Part shown: in pieces, positions 36,138 to 43,796 of the stretch
How positions within the stretch are numbered: the first letter of the stretch is position 1
Layout: every line of letters begins with the position of its first letter
Assembly: GCA_018971305.1 (NCBI GenBank)
Contig: JAGXBC010000003.1
Span: 1-64,000 of the forward strand
Source of the DNA: Patescibacteria group bacterium
GTDB taxonomy: Bacteria; Patescibacteria; Paceibacteria; UBA6257; 2-01-FULL-56-20
Reading direction: 5' to 3'
DNA length: 64,000 nt
Program-made: the position numbers and the translations under genes
The notes under the pieces: generated by a model
What the model was told of the DNA's origin: nothing
The model's input: only the letters and a program-made list of their open reading frames with translations
The model's database searches: none

Positions 36138-36541
36138 AGAAAGTTTTAGTATTCGGTGTTTTTGATGGTGTGCACGAAGGCCATCGGTCCTTTTTTAAGG
36201 AAGCGAAAACGCACGGTGACTACTTGATTGCCGCCATTGCTCAAGACCATATTGTTGAGCACTTAAAAGGCCGCTTACCGCAGACGAATTTGGCAGACCG
36301 TATTGCCGACCTGCAGGCAGAAGACGGTGTTGACCAGGTTGTTTTGGGTGATTCCGAAATAGGCACTTACGAAGTTGTCAAAAAATACCGTCCGGAAGTT
36401 ATCGCTCTCGGCTATGACCAAGAAGCCTTAAAAGATGATTTGGAAAGCCATAAAAAAGAATTTGACTGGAAGCCGAAGATTGTTGTGCTTAACTCCTACG
36501 AGCCGAATAAATATAAGAGCAGTCTAATTAATAGAAAGTAG
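36134..36541 (+). CDS. Cytidylyltransferase-like nucleotidyltransferase
   Basis: 135 aa, single domain. F-G-V-F-D-G-V-H-E-G-H at residues 7-17 is the HxGH signature of the TIGR00125 family (glycerol-3-phosphate cytidylyltransferase, FAD synthase, PPAT). The second signature is weak (Y-K-S-S-L at the C-terminus instead of a full I-S-T-T or I-S-S-T). The substrate cannot be decided; length fits TagD or archaeal-type FAD synthase. Overlaps lysS by four bases. Confidence 0.8.
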   Translation: MKKVLVFGVFDGVHEGHRSFFKEAKTHGDYLIAAIAQDHIVEHLKGRLPQTNLADRIADLQAEDGVDQVVLGDSEIGTYEVVKKYRPEVIALGYDQEALKDDLESHKKEFDWKPKIVVLNSYEPNKYKSSLINRK

Positions 36542-36553
36542 AAAACAGCAAGT

Positions 36554-36614
36554 AGAAAGTAGAATTTCTGGAGCCAACACTATTCTATTTTCTAATTTCT
36601 AGATTCTATTTTCT
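36554..36614. terminator. AT-rich convergent repeat/terminator between two 3' ends
   Basis: AGAAAGTAGAAT (36554-36565) pairs with ATTCTATTTTCT (36582-36593), and the second arm is repeated at 36603-36614. TAGAAAGTAGAA also occurs twice on the left (from 36533). It lies between a plus-strand stop and the dnaE stop, so a bidirectional terminator is likely. Confidence 0.5.
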
Positions 36615-36618
36615 ATTT

Positions 36619-39600
36619 TTACGCCTCCAGCCTTACCGCTTCTTCGCAGATTATTTTTGGTTCGTTGTCGCGCCAGTTCATTCGGCCGTCCACGAGTACA
36701 ACATTATTGTTTTCCCAAATCGCTGCGTTCTTAACGAGGATGCTATTGAAAACAACCACCTCTATTGATTGTTGTGATTTGTCTTCAATCGTTGCGAAAA
36801 GCATCGGCTGGCCGGTTTTCGTAAATATTTTGTGTACCTTAGTAATAAGTCCAGCACAGCGCACCATGCCGTTCACGTCCTTTAGTTTTCGCAGGGTTTC
36901 TACGGAGCTTGCTTTAGCCTCTATTATTCTTTGCGTATGGGAATTCATTGGATGGTCGGAAAGATAAAATCCCAGAAGTTCCTTCTCCCATTTAAGCTTT
37001 TCCTCTTTTATTGCCGGAATTGCCGGCTTCAGTTTCAGTGTCGGTGTTGGTGCGGCCCCAAAAAGTGAATTGGCTCGGCCATTATCTCCCAGTCCTTTCT
37101 TGAGCGAGGAGGAAAATCTCAGAACATCATCCAGATTTTGCAGAACCTGGTTACGTTCAACGCCAAGTGATTCAAGGGCGCCGCACTTTGCCATGCTCTC
37201 CAAAGATTTTTTATTTAGGTCTTTGTGTTGGACGCGTTTTAATAGGTCTTCCAGACTCTTGAATTCTCCTCCGCGAATTCTTTCTTCGATAATGTTTCTT
37301 GTTATCTCGCTGCCGACATTTTTGATAGCCAGAAGCCCGAATCTTATTTTAGGGCCTTCGGGAGTGAAGCTCACAAAGCTTTTATTTATATCCGGGGGCA
37401 GGATTTCCAATCCGGATTGCTTGGCTTCGCCGATAAGCAGGGCAATGCGGTCTAGATCCGACATTTCGGCGTTTAGGAGGCCAGCCATGAATTCCTCCGG
37501 ATAATGGGCCTTGAGGTATGCGGTGCGATAGGCAATCGTGGCGTAGCAGGCCGAATGGGCCTTGTTAAAACCATAGCGGGCAAATGGTTCAATAAGTTCC
37601 CAGGTCCTGTCGGCGATGCTTTGCGGGATGTTGTTTTTGAGGCAGCCGTTAATAAATTTCTCTCGTTGCTCGTCAAGCAGACTTTTTATCTTTTTGCCCA
37701 CTGCTTTTATGAGGAGATATCCTTCGCCGCGGGTAAGGCCCGCAAGTTTTGTAGCCATATCCATAACTTGTTCTTGATAGACGATGACTCCATAGGTGCT
37801 TTCCAGGATTTCTTTCATTATCGGGTGAAGATAGGTGATTTTTTCTTTGCCGTGTTTGCGGTTGATATATGTGGGAATAAGTTCCATCGGTCCAGGGCGG
37901 AAGAGGGCGACGAGGGCTATAAGGTCTTCAATCCTGGTTGGTTTGAGGTCTTTCATATAACGCTTCATACCGCTCGATTCAAACTGGAAGACTCCGGTGG
38001 TGTCTGCCGCCTGCAGCAGCTGGAATGTTTTTTCGTCGTCAAGGGGAATATTGGAGATATCGATATCCACTCCGCGTGTGTCTTTTATCAGCCGCACCGC
38101 GTCTTCTATAATGGTTAGATTTTTAAGCCCGAGAAAATCTATTTTAAGAAGACCGAGGTCTTCAATCGCGTGCATTTCAAATTGCGTGATGATGGTGCTT
38201 TGGTCTTGCGGCGCGAACTGAAGCGGCACCAATTCCATGAGCGGATCTTTAGAAATCACTGTGGCACAGGCGTGAACGGAAGCGTGGCGGGCGACGCCTT
38301 CAAGATGAGACGCCACATCCAGAACTTTTTTGGCATCCTCGTTTTTTGCATACAGCTCGGCAAGCTCGGGAACTTTTTCTATGGCGTCTTTTAGTTTGAA
38401 GCTGAACGGGATAAACTTGGCGATCTGATCGCAAAAGCCATAACTCAATCCCATCGCCCGGCCAGCATCGCGCACGGCCGCGCGCGCGGCCATTGTTCCG
38501 AAAGTTATGATCCGGGCCACATGGTCTTCGCCGTATTTTTCTCTGGCGTAGGCGAGCACTTCGTCCCGCCTCCTGTCGGAAAAATCAATATCAATATCAG
38601 GCATCTGCACGCGCTCAGGATTAAGGAAGCGCTCAAATAGAAGTCCATAAGAAAGGGGATTAATATCCGTGATGTTGATGATATAAGAAACTATGCTTCC
38701 TGCAGCCGAGCCGCGCCCGGGGCCTACGGCGATACCGTGAGTCTTCGCCCAGTTTACGAGATCCTGGACTATCAAGAAATAGTCGGCAAATCCGGTCTTC
38801 ACGATAACATCCAATTCGTAATTGATTCGTGCCAATACTTCCTGAGTTTGTTCTTCTTGCGGGAATCTTTTGACTAGTTCTTGCATGACGAGTTCGCGAA
38901 GATAATCGTTGGCAGTTTTTCCCGGAGGTTTTGGGAAGTCGGGAAGAATAGGATTGCCGAGGGCAAGAGTTACGTTGCAGCGTTCGGCGATCTTCGCGGT
39001 TATCTCTATTGCTTCCGGAACAGCCGAGAATCTTTTCGCCATATCTTCCGGCGAGATGATTGCAAAATTATCTTCCTTCATAGAGAGACGGTCGTCGTCC
39101 GAAAGCTTGTTCCCGGTTTGCACGGCGAGGAGGACGTCGTGGTATTCGGCGTCTTCCGGGCGGGCGTAATGGCTATCTTGAGTCGCTACGAGGGGAATGC
39201 CGGTGGCTTTAGAAAGCGCTATCAGATTCGCTTCAATTTTTTCCGAATCGGGAATGTGCGGATGTTTTTGGATTTCTAAAAAATAATTTCCTTTGCCGAA
39301 TATTATTTCGTACTCGCGAGCTATCTCCTCCGCTTGTTTCGGTTTATCGGCTAAGAGCGCTCTAGCCACTTCGCCGCCAAGACAAGCAGACAGGGCAATA
39401 AGCCCTTCGTGGTGTTCGCGGAGAAGATCTTTGTCCACGCGCGGTTTGTAATAGAATCCTTCGAGGTGTGCCTTGGTTACGAGTTTGACCAGATTCTTCC
39501 AGCCGATTTCATTTTCCGCCAAAAGAATAAGGTGATGATAGCGTTCGCCCGGTTCCTTGCTGAATCTATCGCGGGGAGCGACGTATGTTTCTACTCCCAA

Positions 39601-39807
39601 AATCGGCTTAATGCCGGCCTTCGTTGCTTTTTTATAAAACTCCACTGCACCATAGAGTGCGCCGTGGTCCGTTACCGCTATGGAGTCCATTCCGAGCTCT
39701 TTTACGCGTGAGACGATATCGTCAATTTTCGCTAGACCATCAAGCAGGGAATAGTGGGAATGGATGTGGAGGTGAGTGAATTTGGGCATGAAATATTTTT
39801 TAATCAT
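36619..39807 (-). CDS. dnaE: DNA polymerase III alpha subunit
   Basis: 1062 aa. Main replicative polymerase. PHP domain at the N-terminus (H-I-H-S-H-Y-S; V-T-D-H-G-A), C-family palm with catalytic P-D-I-D-I-D-F (~397), fingers, then HhH and an OB fold near the C-terminus (V-R-C-A-G-L-I). It lacks an exonuclease domain, so it is DnaE1-type, slightly short. The start could also be the Met six codons later (39789), giving M-P-K-F-T-H-L; neither has a ribosome binding site. Confidence 0.96.
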   Translation of the reverse strand: MIKKYFMPKFTHLHIHSHYSLLDGLAKIDDIVSRVKELGMDSIAVTDHGALYGAVEFYKKATKAGIKPILGVETYVAPRDRFSKEPGERYHHLILLAENEIGWKNLVKLVTKAHLEGFYYKPRVDKDLLREHHEGLIALSACLGGEVARALLADKPKQAEEIAREYEIIFGKGNYFLEIQKHPHIPDSEKIEANLIALSKATGIPLVATQDSHYARPEDAEYHDVLLAVQTGNKLSDDDRLSMKEDNFAIISPEDMAKRFSAVPEAIEITAKIAERCNVTLALGNPILPDFPKPPGKTANDYLRELVMQELVKRFPQEEQTQEVLARINYELDVIVKTGFADYFLIVQDLVNWAKTHGIAVGPGRGSAAGSIVSYIINITDINPLSYGLLFERFLNPERVQMPDIDIDFSDRRRDEVLAYAREKYGEDHVARIITFGTMAARAAVRDAGRAMGLSYGFCDQIAKFIPFSFKLKDAIEKVPELAELYAKNEDAKKVLDVASHLEGVARHASVHACATVISKDPLMELVPLQFAPQDQSTIITQFEMHAIEDLGLLKIDFLGLKNLTIIEDAVRLIKDTRGVDIDISNIPLDDEKTFQLLQAADTTGVFQFESSGMKRYMKDLKPTRIEDLIALVALFRPGPMELIPTYINRKHGKEKITYLHPIMKEILESTYGVIVYQEQVMDMATKLAGLTRGEGYLLIKAVGKKIKSLLDEQREKFINGCLKNNIPQSIADRTWELIEPFARYGFNKAHSACYATIAYRTAYLKAHYPEEFMAGLLNAEMSDLDRIALLIGEAKQSGLEILPPDINKSFVSFTPEGPKIRFGLLAIKNVGSEITRNIIEERIRGGEFKSLEDLLKRVQHKDLNKKSLESMAKCGALESLGVERNQVLQNLDDVLRFSSSLKKGLGDNGRANSLFGAAPTPTLKLKPAIPAIKEEKLKWEKELLGFYLSDHPMNSHTQRIIEAKASSVETLRKLKDVNGMVRCAGLITKVHKIFTKTGQPMLFATIEDKSQQSIEVVVFNSILVKNAAIWENNNVVLVDGRMNWRDNEPKIICEEAVRLEA

Positions 39808-39896
39808 AAAGAATTTTTACCTATTTTGGAAGGGGCAATTACATTAAATTGCGCCAAGTTTTTCTTTTTGCTACCATTTCTATGGGTTTCAGGGAC

Positions 39897-39909
39897 GCCA
39901 CCTTAGCTC
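39897..39909 (+). repeat. 13-bp copy of the tRNA-Thr 5' end
   Basis: GCCACCTTAGCTC is identical to the first 13 bases of the tRNA-Thr starting 46 bases downstream; the similarity then stops. A remnant of a tRNA duplication or an attachment-like repeat. Confidence 0.6.
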
Positions 39910-39942
39910 TCCGCCATCTGGTGGAAGCAGGAGTTACTGAAT

Positions 39943-40014
39943 GCCACCTTAGCTCAGCGGCAGAGCAACTGTTTTGTAAACAGTAGGTCCCCGGTTCAAA
40001 TCCGGGAGGTGGCT
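39943..40014 (+). tRNA. tRNA-Thr (anticodon TGT)
   Basis: Acceptor GCCACCT/AGGTGGC, D arm GCTC/GAGC, anticodon stem ACTGT/ACAGT with loop TTTGTAA, T arm CCCGG/CCGGG with TTCAAAT, discriminator T. CCA is not encoded. Confidence 0.96.
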
Positions 40015-40019
40015 CAGAG

Positions 40020-40041
40020 CCTACCGGATTTGAACGGTAGG
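40020..40041 (+). other. Hairpin between the two tRNA-Thr genes
   Basis: CCTACCG-gatttgaa-CGGTAGG, seven pairs, no T run; probably a processing or spacing element in a joint tRNA transcript. Confidence 0.45.
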
Positions 40042-40047
40042 TGTGTC

Positions 40048-40119
40048 GCCGGAGTAGTTCAGTGGCAGAACACTTTCATGGTAAGAAAGGGGTCGGGAGT
40101 TCGATTCTCCCCTCCGGCT
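40048..40119 (+). tRNA. tRNA-Thr (anticodon GGT)
   Basis: Acceptor GCCGGAG/CTCCGGC, anticodon stem CTTTC/GAAAG with loop ATGGTAA, T arm GGGAG/CTCCC with TTCGATT, discriminator T. CCA is not encoded. Confidence 0.95.
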
Positions 40120-40194
40120 CACGTTAGAATTTATTAGTGAGGAACGAACTTAGAAATTCGTTACGCCCCGCCAGCGGCGGGGAAAGCAAGGCAT

Positions 40195-40437
40195 ATGTAC
40201 TACGTTTACATATTAAAATCCAGTAAAACTGGCAAATATTATATCGGTTATACCAGCGACTTGAAGAAAAGATTGAATTATCACAATAATGGGCGAACGC
40301 CTTCATTACGAAAGCATATCCCTCTTGGGGTTGCCAGGATTGAGGAATTCCGCTATTATGATGATGCTCGGAAACGAGAGCGACAAATTAAAAGTTATAA
40401 ATCTGGCGAAGCTTTTAAAAGGTTACTAAAGTCGTGA
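40195..40437 (+). CDS. GIY-YIG endonuclease domain protein
   Basis: 80 aa, one whole GIY-YIG domain: Y-V-Y-I-L-K near residue 3, Y-Y-I-G-Y-T at 15-20, the catalytic Arg in L-K-K-R-L, and Glu in R-K-R-E-R-Q-I-K-S-Y. UvrC-like single-domain nucleases of this kind are common in CPR genomes; their role (repair, or remnants of homing nucleases) is unclear. It sits between tRNA-Thr and rpmG, flanked by GC hairpins (CCCCGCC-agc-GGCGGGG at ~40167 and CCGCC-tt-CGGCGG at 40444), which suggests insertion. Confidence 0.85.
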   Translation: MYYVYILKSSKTGKYYIGYTSDLKKRLNYHNNGRTPSLRKHIPLGVARIEEFRYYDDARKRERQIKSYKSGEAFKRLLKS

Positions 40438-40462
40438 CCACCACCGCCTTCGGCGGGGTATA

Positions 40463-40497
40463 AGATTTTGTAATCTCGCTTCGCTCAAACAAAATCT
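40463..40497 (+). promoter_or_regulatory. Leader hairpin before rpmG
   Basis: AGATTTTGT (40463-40471) pairs perfectly with ACAAAATCT (40489-40497) three bases before the rpmG ATG; the loop has the palindrome-like GCTTCGC. It could mask the start, as at rpsG. Confidence 0.5.
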
Positions 40498-40500
40498 AAT

Positions 40501-40680
40501 ATGGCAAAATCAAAGCATTCAGACAACTTAATAGTTCTGCGCTGCTCCGTCTGTAAGCGGAGGAATTACTACGCGAGTAAGAATAAAAAGAAAGTTGAAC
40601 GCAAGCTGGAATACAAGAAGTATTGCAAGTGGTGCAGAAAACCCACCGTTCATAAGGAGGCCAAGATAGGAGGTAAATAA
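40501..40680 (+). CDS. rpmG: 50S ribosomal protein L33, zinc type
   Basis: 59 aa. C-S-V-C near residue 15 and C-K-W-C near 42 form the zinc site of the C+ type. R-N-Y-Y-A-S-K-N and L-E-Y-K-K-Y-C are family marks. In many bacteria rpmG is followed by tRNA-Trp, secE and nusG; here tRNA-Trp follows but secE and nusG do not. Confidence 0.95.
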   Translation: MAKSKHSDNLIVLRCSVCKRRNYYASKNKKKVERKLEYKKYCKWCRKPTVHKEAKIGGK

Positions 40681-40710
40681 TATTTTGGCAATAAGTTAGA
40701 ATTTAGAGGT

Positions 40711-40740
40711 CGTATCCCCCGGGGATGTTCTCGGGATACG
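40711..40740 (+). other. Hairpin directly before tRNA-Trp
   Basis: CGTATCCC / GGGATACG, eight perfect pairs, ending one base before the tRNA. It lacks a T run; a likely RNase processing structure separating rpmG mRNA and tRNA. Confidence 0.5.
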
Positions 40741-40741
40741 T

Positions 40742-40812
40742 GGGGGCATCGTTCAGTGGTAGGACAGCGGTCTCCAAAACCGCTAACGTGGGTTCGATTC
40801 CTACTGCCCCCG
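40742..40812 (+). tRNA. tRNA-Trp (anticodon CCA)
   Basis: Acceptor GGGGGCA/TGCCCCC, anticodon stem GCGGT/ACCGC with loop CTCCAAA, T arm GTGGG/CCTAC with TTCGATT, discriminator G. The 3' CCA is not encoded. Confidence 0.96.
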
Positions 40813-40994
40813 CTAGCAAAAACTGATATTCACTATGAGTATCAGTTTTTGGTATTGAGTACGAGGAATCGAACAGGAAAGGGGTCGGGAAAACTCTAGT
40901 TTTCCCGTGGCGGAAATATTAAAACCGAGGGGTTTTAAAAGCGAGCGTAGCGAGCGCGTGAGATTCCCTTGGGCCATAGGCCTACTGCCCCCGC
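40800..40994 (+). repeat. 14-bp direct repeat of the tRNA-Trp 3' end bounding a 167-bp segment
   Basis: CCTACTGCCCCCGC occurs at 40800-40813 (tRNA end) and again at 40981-40994. The 167 bases between hold a strong terminator, further hairpins (GGGAAAA-ctctag-TTTTCCC, AAAACC-gagg-GGTTTT) and no credible gene. The pattern fits an attachment-site-like duplication, a decayed tRNA copy or a tiny non-coding insertion. Confidence 0.65.
40818..40850. terminator. Strong hairpin terminator after tRNA-Trp
   Basis: AAAAACTGATA / TATCAGTTTTT, eleven perfect pairs with A and T runs on the two sides. Confidence 0.85.
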
Positions 40995-41053
40995 CCTCCG
41001 TATACATTGATTTTCCCCAAGTCGTGCTTCGCTTGTGTTTATAACCACTATGG

Positions 41054-41059
41054 TATAAT
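41054..41059 (+). promoter_or_regulatory. -10 box of the secreted-protein gene
   Basis: ATGG-TATAAT ends 7 bases before the ATG at 41067; probably leaderless. No clear -35 box. Confidence 0.45.
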
Positions 41060-41066
41060 TAACTTA

Positions 41067-42140
41067 ATGAATCGCCAAGGTTTTGCGCCGATAATCATCC
41101 TGCTTATTGTGGCGGGAATGTTAGTGATCGGCGGCGGTATTTGGTATTACAAAGCACATCCACCCGCAGCGTCATTAAATCAGCAGCAAAGTGAGTCTTC
41201 TACCTCTTCAGCCGCCACAACTGCGGGACCAATGGTCTGCGCCGCAAACGATATACATTGTCTCGCAGCCGCCGCCCAAAACTGCTCTCAGGCGAGCGTG
41301 GAATGGACACAAACATCAACCGTTCAAAATGTCTTCAATCAGACCACACAAATCAATCTCGCTATTAAAGGTCTTGATGCTACGGGGCGGTGTTCTTTTT
41401 CTGCCCGCATGGACAGCGTTGATCTCAGTTTAACAACGCAAGAGGAACAACAGGCGAAAGCGGCAGGGAACTCGGACGCGCGCATTCAACAGTTGTTACA
41501 GGGAGCAACGACTTTGGCGAGACAACAATCGGTTGGTGCCGTTATTTCCTGTAGTTTCGCATCCAACAATCTCGTTCAGATACTCAATGATTTTGGCACG
41601 GCCAATCTTACATCGGACAATTGCACCAAGACGTCCCCGGCCGGCACTAGTGTGCCGCTGCCTACGGGAACATCACCCGCACCAACCGGTGAACAATCCA
41701 CCAGCTCTCCAATCTCTATTTCTCCTGCATCAACTTGGAGGACATATAGCGACAGTCAAGTAGGAATGACTATTCCATATCCGCCGAATTCTTCTCTGAG
41801 CGCCACTTTTTATATCGCAGGTTCAAGAACCATTACAATACTTAGTTCACAGTTGCGTGTGACAATTAACGTATCGCCTGCAAGTCGCTATAGCGTTTCT
41901 GGGCAAGCTGCAATTTACGAAGGTCAATTACAAAGTTATCCGACTTATTCAACCACCACGGCTAGCATAGCTGGTTATCCCACTCAAGTAATTTCGGCCG
42001 GTGATTCGTCCCTGGAACATGTTGCGTATGTGTTCGCAGCGGGTTCCCGAATATTCGACATCGACACTGCCTATGCTGGTTCTCTCGCAAAAGCCGATCT
42101 CGATAAGATGATTGGGGGGATTACTATGATTGGGCAATAG
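41067..42140 (+). CDS. Pilin-like anchored secreted protein
   Basis: 357 aa from the ATG giving M-N-R-Q-G-F-A-P-I-I-I, which starts a type IV pilin-like hydrophobic helix (G-F then ~20 apolar residues) without the usual Glu5. After a Ser/Thr linker come two domains: residues ~55-200 with four cysteines and Q-rich helix, then a Thr/Pro/Ser linker, then ~225-357, a beta-rich domain similar in look to PsbP-like or small substrate domains of CPR surface proteins. No ribosome binding site. Function unknown; probably cell-surface. Confidence 0.75.
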   Translation: MNRQGFAPIIILLIVAGMLVIGGGIWYYKAHPPAASLNQQQSESSTSSAATTAGPMVCAANDIHCLAAAAQNCSQASVEWTQTSTVQNVFNQTTQINLAIKGLDATGRCSFSARMDSVDLSLTTQEEQQAKAAGNSDARIQQLLQGATTLARQQSVGAVISCSFASNNLVQILNDFGTANLTSDNCTKTSPAGTSVPLPTGTSPAPTGEQSTSSPISISPASTWRTYSDSQVGMTIPYPPNSSLSATFYIAGSRTITILSSQLRVTINVSPASRYSVSGQAAIYEGQLQSYPTYSTTTASIAGYPTQVISAGDSSLEHVAYVFAAGSRIFDIDTAYAGSLAKADLDKMIGGITMIGQ

Positions 42141-42553
42141 CCCTAACACCTTCGGAAAGCCTGCTCGCCATCGTCAAGCCGTCCCTTCGTAGACCGCTTC
42201 CACGCAGAACATTCTTCCCCGACGATCTCTCGATAGGAATTTCAGCCGTTCCGGGGGCGGGCAATGCTACGGGCAGTTCTGCCCGTAGCAATCTTCCAAT
42301 TTCTGCTGAATTTTCAATGCTTTCGAGGTTAGACAAAAACCCTACTTGCGTGTGTTCTCGCGCTCATCCGCGCTTCGAGTGAGCTCTCGAATACATGCCA
42401 TCGCAGACGTGAGAGATGGGTCCTGGGCGTTAATGAGGGCTCCTATATCCCTCACGTAGCTCCGCTCCTATTATCGTTTTTAACAGGTGATTAATTTGCC
42501 TGGAAATTTCCATTTTTGCGATAAATTGCTAATCTGTTAATGAAGTTATTAAA
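42141..42553. other. Gene-poor stretch with a perfect hairpin
   Basis: No convincing gene. TGCTACGGGCA-gttc-TGCCCGTAGCA (42265-42290) is a perfect 11-pair hairpin without a T run. A minus-strand frame of 70 codons (42336-42124, TTG start, no ribosome binding site) reads with protein-like composition and may be a gene remnant. The stretch is visibly more GC-rich than the AT-rich bases just before tRNA-Ala. Confidence 0.4.
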
Positions 42554-42625
42554 GGGCCGTTAGCTCAGTGGTAGAGCGCCTCATTTGCAATGAGGAGGCC
42601 ACCGGTTCGATCCCGGTACGGTCCA
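42554..42625 (+). tRNA. tRNA-Ala (anticodon TGC)
   Basis: Acceptor GGGCCGT/ACGGTCC, D arm GCTC/GAGC, anticodon stem CCTCA/TGAGG with loop TTTGCAA, T arm ACCGG/CCGGT, discriminator A. CCA is not encoded. Confidence 0.96.
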
Positions 42626-42640
42626 CGTTTTTATATGGTA

Positions 42641-42668
42641 TTGCTTTTTAGATAGGATATGGTATAAT
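42641..42668 (+). promoter_or_regulatory. Promoter TTGCTT-16-TATAAT with extended -10
   Basis: TGG-TATAAT is a perfect extended -10 box. It lies just after tRNA-Ala and 45 bases before the ATG of the 69-aa gene. Confidence 0.7.
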
Positions 42669-42713
42669 GAGACGCAGATGTTGCAAATAAATTTTGTTTA
42701 GAGGAGAAAAACT

Positions 42714-42923
42714 ATGGTAGTGGAAGTAATGACAGTGAAAGTTGGGGTAGTCGTGAAAAGCGCGAGGTTCTCGTTGGATGTGGCGAGCGTCGACCAGAAC
42801 ACATTAAGTTTCTCCCATAAAGTCTGCGGTGGTTGCGGGGCCAGGTTTGGCTCCGCGGAACGATTCCATATCCACGGGAAGAGCGTTTATAAGAATACGG
42901 CCTTCCCGGATCGAAAGCATTAA
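42714..42923 (+). CDS. 69-aa orphan protein in its own transcription unit
   Basis: The N-terminal ~25 residues are Val-rich beta (M-V-V-E-V-M-T-V-K-V), then a C-G-G-C-G knuckle near 38 and a His-rich end (F-H-I-H-G-K near 51, final R-K-H). C-x2-C plus two or three His could bind zinc. No signal peptide. AGGAG lies eight bases before the ATG. It has a good promoter and a perfect terminator, so although tiny it is very likely expressed. No family recognised. It sits between tRNA-Ala and tRNA-Ser. Confidence 0.65.
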   Translation: MVVEVMTVKVGVVVKSARFSLDVASVDQNTLSFSHKVCGGCGARFGSAERFHIHGKSVYKNTAFPDRKH

Positions 42924-42933
42924 TTTCTCCTGC

Positions 42934-42972
42934 GTGGCGCCTCATCGTGAGGCGCCACATTTCTTTTTTTTG
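42934..42972 (+). terminator. Perfect terminator of the 69-aa unit
   Basis: GTGGCGCCTCA-tcg-TGAGGCGCCAC, eleven pairs, followed by ATTTCTTTTTTTT. Confidence 0.9.
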
Positions 42973-43002
42973 GAGTCTTGTTTTAGAATCATTCATGAAG
43001 AT

Positions 43003-43089
43003 GGTGGGGTGGCTGAGTGGCCGAAGGCGCCGCACTCGAAATGCGGTATACTCGAAAGGGTATCGTGAGTTCGAATCTCACCCCCACCG
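43003..43089 (+). tRNA. tRNA-Ser (anticodon CGA)
   Basis: 87 nt with the long class II variable arm (TACTCGAAAGGGTA). Acceptor GGTGGGG/CCCCACC, anticodon stem CCGCA/TGCGG with loop CTCGAAA, T arm GTGAG/CTCAC, discriminator G. CCA is not encoded. Confidence 0.95.
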
Positions 43090-43172
43090 CACTCAGTACT
43101 TTTTATCGGCAGACGCGAGTGCATAAAAATTATTGTTGAACGTTAAATATTTCAAGGTTGGCGACATAGTTA

Positions 43173-43793
43173 ATGACAAAAAATAAAAACATGACTCCCA
43201 TTGAGGCGGAAAAAATCATAGAAACATTTCACCAATCCATAATGGATTTGCGCCCCAATGCTATTGTGCAGTCAGCGAAAGAGTTGCCTTATACTTCTGC
43301 CAGGATCAAATTTGCACACTTTATTTATGGGGAGCACTTAATTAAAAATGGTTTTTATATCGAAGGAAAAACGCCGGAGGAAACATCACAATTATTTGAA
43401 AAAAAATATCAAGAATTGATGGAGTCTTACGGACTGATTGACTCACTTTTTAGCGAGGAACCGGAGCCAATAAATATTGAATATAGAAAATACTTAGCAG
43501 GATTAAAAAATGGCGTAATTACTAATTTTCACATACCAAATCCGTTTGGTGAATGCGGGCCGGTAAATGAATATCATAACTTCGTCGGTGAATGTTGGTT
43601 TTTAGAGCATCGTACAAATCTATTCAGCGATAATCCATTGGGAGCTTTTATTTATGAAGCTATCCGCAATAAGGCAATACAGGAAAAAGATACAAAAACA
43701 CTTATCGAAATTGTTAATACCGCCAAAACTAGAGCCGTTGTTTTTCCAGGCAGAAGAACCAACAAGAAATCAATTTTTATTGAGCCAAATTAA
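43173..43793 (+). CDS. Hypothetical protein, first of a pair
   Basis: 206 aa, no signal or membrane segment; helical N-terminal half (residues 8-90) and a mixed C-terminal half with C-G...E-C-W near 128-141 and H-R. No catalytic signature is recognised. A second Met at residue 7 is possible. AT-rich and Lys/Asn-rich, poorer in GC than nearby core genes. Four bases before the next gene, so the two likely act together. Confidence 0.65.
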   Translation: MTKNKNMTPIEAEKIIETFHQSIMDLRPNAIVQSAKELPYTSARIKFAHFIYGEHLIKNGFYIEGKTPEETSQLFEKKYQELMESYGLIDSLFSEEPEPINIEYRKYLAGLKNGVITNFHIPNPFGECGPVNEYHNFVGECWFLEHRTNLFSDNPLGAFIYEAIRNKAIQEKDTKTLIEIVNTAKTRAVVFPGRRTNKKSIFIEPN

Positions 43794-43796
43794 AAT

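Noticed and set aside
36533..36614. Repeated TAGAAAGTAGAA/ATTCTATTTTCT considered as a CRISPR
   Set aside because: Units are too short and inverted rather than regularly spaced direct repeats; no cas genes in the window.
37504..38118. 204-codon plus-strand frame opposite dnaE
   Set aside because: Antisense to a conserved part of dnaE, no start signals.
40813..41007. 64-codon minus-strand frame downstream of tRNA-Trp
   Set aside because: Runs through hairpins and the tRNA repeat; no start signals, not protein-like as a whole.
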